A stretch of DNA of 8,199 nucleotides. Source: Candidatus Roizmanbacteria bacterium (GTDB lineage Bacteria > Patescibacteriota > Microgenomatia > UBA1406 > GWC2-37-13). A program made the translations under genes and the position numbers. Within the stretch, counting starts at the first letter, position 1. Every line of letters starts with the position of its first letter. The notes beneath the pieces were generated by a model, which did no database searches, was not told where the DNA came from, and saw only the letters and a list, made by a program, of their open reading frames with translations. Below, in pieces: positions 5,326 to 8,199 of the stretch. The stretch spans positions 1 through 8,199 of the forward strand of contig JAPLYQ010000018.1 in the NCBI GenBank assembly GCA_026395475.1, given 5' to 3'.

Positions 5326-8199
5326 CATTCCAAAAAGTTTATACACAGCTTAATGAAAAACAGCGACTTGCGGTTGACGCAATTGAAGGACCAGTGATGG
5401 TGATAGCTGGTCCTGGCACTGGAAAAACACAGATACTTACTCTTCGTATTGCAAATATTCTTTTAAAAACTCAGGTCAATCCAGAAAATATTCTTGCACT
5501 TACCTTTACAGAAAATGCCGCTGCAGAAATGAAAGAACGCTTGAGTGGTCTTATTGGTCCGGACGCATTTCGAGTTCAAATAAATACATTTCATGGATTT
5601 TGTAACGAACTGATTCAAAAACATTTTGATATTTTTCATCATCTGGCGTCTTACATGCCAATCAGCGCACTTGAAGAAATACAGATGATTCAAGAGATTA
5701 TCGAGAGCGAATCATTTATCTATCTGCGCCCGCAAGGAGATCCTACCTATTATTTTCATCCTATTCGATCTGCCCTTTCATCTCTCAAAAAAGAAGGAGT
5801 CAGTCCAGGCCAATTTAAGAAAGCAATTGGGCAGTGGAAGAGTGATTTTGAGAAACGAGATGACCTCATCAACATAAAAGGAAAATATAAAGGCAAGATG
5901 AAAGGTGCTGCATTGGATGAGATAAAAAATATAGAAAAAAATACGGAGTTTGCAAAAGTATTTGAGATCTATCAGCAAAAAATGCAGGAGAAAAAACTGT
6001 ACGACTTTAATGATATGATTATCGAAGTAGTCAAAGCATTTAAAAGAAGTGATGAGTTCCTGTCTCAAATTCGTGAGACATATCAGTACATCTTAGTTGA
6101 TGAACATCAAGATACTAATAATGCTCAAAATACTATTATTGAATATATATGTAGTATCGATGACTTTCCCAATTTATTTGTGGTGGGGGACGAAAAACAA
6201 TCTATCTTCCGATTTCAAGGTGCGTCCCTTGAAAATTTTTTATATTTCAAAAAAACATTTCCTCGCGCAACCCTTATTCACCTTGAAGAAAATTATCGCT
6301 CAACACAAAAAATTCTTGACACTGCACAAGCAGTTATCCAGAATAATACTCAAAGTATTTCTGGGAAAACTCAACTCATCGCAAAGTCACTATATCCAGA
6401 AGTCGCCATTGAACTTATAAAGTTTAGTAACCCTCATCAAGAATATTTTGAGATTGCTCAATTGATAAAAAAACTCAGCAAAGAAGGAGTCCCCTATGAA
6501 CAAATAGCAGTTATCTTAAGAAAAAATGCAGATCTGTTAACCCTCACCTCAGTTCTTGAAAATAATGATGTCCCTGCCATCATGTCTACAGATGAATCTG
6601 TGTTTTCCGATGTATATATTCAGAAAATTATTTCATTGTTAAAAGCGATTTATTTTGTAGGAGATGACTCCTATCTTTCCCGTATTCTCTTGATGGATAT
6701 TTTTATGGTGGATCCACTTGCGGTTTTTACCTTTATACAAGGAGCGCATAAACAGAAATGTTCTTTGTGGGACTATGCAAAAGAAAAAGGAAATCCGCCC
6801 CTTCTTGTCCAGACCATTGAGAAATTAATTGCGTGGAAAAAACAATCAGAAAATGAAAGTATTGATGAATTTTTTATCAAACTTCTCCATGAATCGGGGA
6901 TAATGGAAAAAATTCTCAAAGAGTATAATTCACTCTCAATTCTTGAAAAACTCCATGTGTTATATGAAGATATAAAAGAGTTACAGAGAAAAAATCATCT
7001 CCTCTCATTACAACAATATTTGGAGTATTTGGCCCTCCTTGAAGAACATACCATTGCACCTCATATAAAAGTAACAAAACGCAAAACAGGGAGTGTATTT
7101 GTGACCACAGCTCACAAAGCAAAAGGACTTGAATTTGAATATGTTTTTATTCCAAAAACAACCGACTCCTATTGGGGAAACGCCAGAGGACAATCCTCTC
7201 TTATTCATATCCCTTGGAAGTATCTTTCCCGTACTGAATTGACACAAGAAAAAGATGAAACAATTGAAGAAGAGCGAAGACTTTTTTATGTCGCAATAAC
7301 TCGTGCAAAAAAACAATTACTTCTCACATACAGTTCACAAAATGAAGAAGGAAAAGAACAATTGTCTTCACGATTTGTGTTTGAAATTCCTCAGGAATAT
7401 ATTCACACAAGTGCACAAATAGAATTGCCAAGTGGCACAGAGCAAAGAATAATTTCGCGTCTCTCACCACAAAAACAAAAACCAGATTCATTTAATAAAG
7501 ATGAAATGCAGACATATATCCGTTCCCTTTTTATTCATAATGGAATATCTGTCAGTGCATTAAATAATTTTATTACCTGTCCATGGCGATATGTATTCCG
7601 TAATCTTATTCGTCTTCCAGATGTCCGTGGATATTACTTATTACTCGGAACTGCAGTTCATGAAACAATTCGTGAATATATTTCACAGAAAAAAAATAAT
7701 AATGTATGGGACGAAGAAAAACTTTTGCAATATTTTATGGAGTCTACAAAAAATTATTCTGCGTCTGAAAAAGATCTGATTGTACTTACTGAAAAAGGAT
7801 CAAAGATAATAAGTTCCTATTATCAAAAAAGGATGAAGAAGTGGGATGGAAATCGTGAATCAGAACTTGTTGTTCCCAACATATATCTTGACGTAGATAT
7901 TTCCATCAACGGAAAAATAGATATGATAGAACTACAAAAAAATCATGAGGTTATTGTCTACGATTTTAAGACAGGAAAAGCAAAAAGTAGGAATGCCCTA
8001 CTGGGTGCAACTCAGGCAAAAAATAAAGATTATTATCGCCAACTTGTGTTCTATAAGCTCCTTCTTTCTCTCTATAAAAAAGGTCAATATAAAATGAATA
8101 CAGGGGTCATAGAATTTGTGGAATCTGCAGTGGAGGGAGACATAAAAAGCGAATCATTTACTATTGAGGAGAGTGAGGTAAAAGAACTCATTCAACAAA
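5319..8199 (+). CDS. UvrD/PcrA-type SF1 helicase fused to a C-terminal RecB/AddB-like PD-(D/E)XK nuclease (3' end outside window)
   Basis: 960 codons are visible and the frame is still open at the edge. The product should be a DNA translocase/helicase with an attached nuclease, acting at DNA ends or damage sites, as AddA/RecB-type enzymes do. Helicase motifs in order: LNEKQ (11-15, Q motif), GPGTGKT (31-37, Walker A), TFTENAAAEM (62-71), INTFHGF (88-94), VDEHQDT (Walker B, D261-E262), GDEKQSIFRFQG (290-301), ENYRS (324-328), TTAHKAKGLEFE (596-607) and EEERRLFYVAITRAK (650-664). The nuclease part has CPW (C754), GTAVHE (777-782), GKIDMI (D868) and YDFKTGK (D882, K884). C754 matches the first cysteine of AddB/Cas4-like iron-sulphur nucleases; the remaining cysteines would lie past the window. 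The gene is leaderless, with ATG at the predicted +1. The DEHQ box differs from the common DEFQ/DEYQ. Repair is more likely than a defence role, for which there is no neighbouring evidence. Confidence 0.93.
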   Translation, partial: MSAFQKVYTQLNEKQRLAVDAIEGPVMVIAGPGTGKTQILTLRIANILLKTQVNPENILALTFTENAAAEMKERLSGLIGPDAFRVQINTFHGFCNELIQKHFDIFHHLASYMPISALEEIQMIQEIIESESFIYLRPQGDPTYYFHPIRSALSSLKKEGVSPGQFKKAIGQWKSDFEKRDDLINIKGKYKGKMKGAALDEIKNIEKNTEFAKVFEIYQQKMQEKKLYDFNDMIIEVVKAFKRSDEFLSQIRETYQYILVDEHQDTNNAQNTIIEYICSIDDFPNLFVVGDEKQSIFRFQGASLENFLYFKKTFPRATLIHLEENYRSTQKILDTAQAVIQNNTQSISGKTQLIAKSLYPEVAIELIKFSNPHQEYFEIAQLIKKLSKEGVPYEQIAVILRKNADLLTLTSVLENNDVPAIMSTDESVFSDVYIQKIISLLKAIYFVGDDSYLSRILLMDIFMVDPLAVFTFIQGAHKQKCSLWDYAKEKGNPPLLVQTIEKLIAWKKQSENESIDEFFIKLLHESGIMEKILKEYNSLSILEKLHVLYEDIKELQRKNHLLSLQQYLEYLALLEEHTIAPHIKVTKRKTGSVFVTTAHKAKGLEFEYVFIPKTTDSYWGNARGQSSLIHIPWKYLSRTELTQEKDETIEEERRLFYVAITRAKKQLLLTYSSQNEEGKEQLSSRFVFEIPQEYIHTSAQIELPSGTEQRIISRLSPQKQKPDSFNKDEMQTYIRSLFIHNGISVSALNNFITCPWRYVFRNLIRLPDVRGYYLLLGTAVHETIREYISQKKNNNVWDEEKLLQYFMESTKNYSASEKDLIVLTEKGSKIISSYYQKRMKKWDGNRESELVVPNIYLDVDISINGKIDMIELQKNHEVIVYDFKTGKAKSRNALLGATQAKNKDYYRQLVFYKLLLSLYKKGQYKMNTGVIEFVESAVEGDIKSESFTIEESEVKELIQQ

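Noticed and set aside
6097..6420. A plus-strand 107-codon reading frame inside the helicase.
   Set aside because: The other frame carries helicase motifs III-IV (GDEKQS, ENYRS) continuously through this stretch.
5319..8199. The helicase-nuclease as part of an antiphage defence island.
   Set aside because: The visible neighbours are glycosyltransferases and glyA, with no toxin, methylase, Argonaute, CRISPR or integrase signal. Fused SF1 helicase-nucleases are also ordinary repair enzymes.

Overview
The window looks like bacterial chromosome from a low-to-moderate GC genome, most likely a member of the Candidate Phyla Radiation (Patescibacteria), perhaps Microgenomates-like. I base this on four things seen here: a WecA/TagO-type transferase of the divergent 'GVDGQ / MPGYGGG' kind, a small membrane partner gene with a 'PPQIPLFYSLP' motif, intergenic gaps mostly only a few bases long, and starts without Shine-Dalgarno sequences that sit directly behind -10 boxes. 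No in-frame TGA is needed, so there is no sign of a recoded TGA. The taxonomic call is inference from family resemblance; no 16S or marker search was possible.

Layout, left to right. (1) Positions 1-1138, minus strand: a two-gene unit. A 101-residue three-helix membrane protein is followed after 6 bp by a WecA-like polyprenyl-phosphate sugar-1-phosphate transferase. The transferase is broken: its first 72 codons and the rest of the protein lie in different frames, and the part of the family that carries the Asp-Asp metal-binding loop is absent. Its 3' end is outside the window. (2) Positions 1139-1370: the only sizeable intergenic gap. It holds a promoter for the leftward unit, an 80-bp imperfect inverted-repeat element, and a candidate promoter for glyA. 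(3) Positions 1371-2690, plus strand: complete glyA (serine hydroxymethyltransferase) with all catalytic residues. (4) Positions 2695-5288, minus strand: a translationally coupled pair, a family-2 (QxxRW-type) membrane glycosyltransferase followed by a GT-C/ArnT-like membrane protein that lacks the usual catalytic N-terminus. (5) Positions 5289-5318: a 30-bp divergent promoter in which both genes appear leaderless, within a 44-bp near-palindrome. (6) Positions 5319-8199, plus strand: a UvrD-type SF1 helicase fused to a C-terminal RecB/AddB-like PD-(D/E)XK nuclease, running off the right edge.

How the genes fit together: the two leftward units belong to cell-surface glycan assembly (lipid-linked sugar initiation, sugar transfer, GT-C transfer). 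Two of the three recognisable glycan enzymes lack a catalytic segment, which raises the possibility that this surface-glycan route is decaying or strain-variable. glyA (one-carbon metabolism) and the helicase-nuclease (DNA-end processing or repair) are housekeeping genes that happen to be adjacent. I see no tRNA, rRNA, CRISPR array, transposase or phage gene. The strongest new-looking signals are the symmetric divergent leaderless promoter and the truncation pattern in the glycan genes.
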